Shown: one piece after another, positions 51,775-51,777 of the stretch | Numbering within the stretch: the stretch's first letter is position 1 | How the letters are laid out: each line of letters starts with the position of its first letter | Assembly (NCBI GenBank): GCA_964486335.1 | Contig: CAZAMB010000022.1 | Span: 1-51,777 of the forward strand | Source of the DNA: CAZAMB01 sp964486335 | GTDB taxonomy: Bacteria > Planctomycetota > Phycisphaerae > UBA1845 | Reading direction: 5' to 3' | DNA: 51,777 nt | The notes under the pieces: generated by a model | Database searches by the model: none | Told to the model about the DNA's origin: nothing | Seen by the model: the letters and a program-made list of their open reading frames with translations, nothing else | Program-made: the position numbers and the translations under genes

Positions 51775-51777
51775 CCA

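Overview
The window looks like one assembled contig from a high-GC, flagellated, diderm bacterium, most likely a Planctomycetota member close to Phycisphaerae (inference from gene content only). Evidence includes three membrane proteins with a zinc ribbon of the form CxxCxYxLxG...CPECG, a VPIPGA/RRR C-terminal sorting signal, a polytopic Ser/Thr kinase next to an ECF sigma factor with a Cys-rich tail, a ThiD2-ThiE fusion, and many short palindromic repeats of types I associate with that phylum. Outer-membrane genes (bamD-like, lptE) and flagellar genes support a diderm, motile cell. Layout: 1-5.8 kb is a repeat-rich region with an N gap, zinc-ribbon membrane proteins and a thiE gene whose N-terminal domain is split by an in-frame repeat mosaic. 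5.8-7.8 kb holds a secretin-N-like exported protein, a YggU protein and a hairpin-rich gene-free stretch. 7.8-13.5 kb is a forward run: cysteine-synthase-like enzyme, proC, bamD-like, lptE, ftsH. 13.6-16.4 kb has a PEP-CTERM-like exported protein with its own promoter and terminator, an HD-GYP protein and a toxin-antitoxin-like pair with a palindromic operator. 16.4-19.7 kb (minus strand) has psd, pssA and gltX. 19.9-25.7 kb is a signalling block: degenerate FHA protein, transmembrane Ser/Thr kinase, ECF sigma factor with a zinc-finger-like tail, small conserved protein. 25.9-35.6 kb (plus strand) has a membrane protein, a vapBC locus with a frameshifted toxin, trpS, scpA, ridA, trxB, comM, aat and a Maf-type (DUF115) glycosyltransferase. 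35.6-38.5 kb encodes TldE/TldD, with TldD carrying a Tat-lipoprotein signal. 38.7-47 kb (minus strand) encodes a TPR protein, fliS, an unusually long fliD and two flagellins. 47.7-51.6 kb has an HDOD protein and, divergently, a GT2 glycosyltransferase followed by a B12-binding radical SAM enzyme. How the genes work together: psd and pssA make phosphatidylethanolamine. BamD-like, LptE and FtsH serve the envelope. FliS, FliD, the flagellins and the Maf protein build and probably glycosylate the filament, and sigma-28-like motifs suggest that the GT2/radical SAM pair may be co-regulated with them. The kinase, FHA protein and sigma factor could form one phospho-signalling route. No tRNA, rRNA, CRISPR array, insertion sequence or prophage was recognised. 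The contig ends share a 55-bp inverted repeat, and the only gap lies inside a tandem repeat, so both are probably assembly limits set by repeats.
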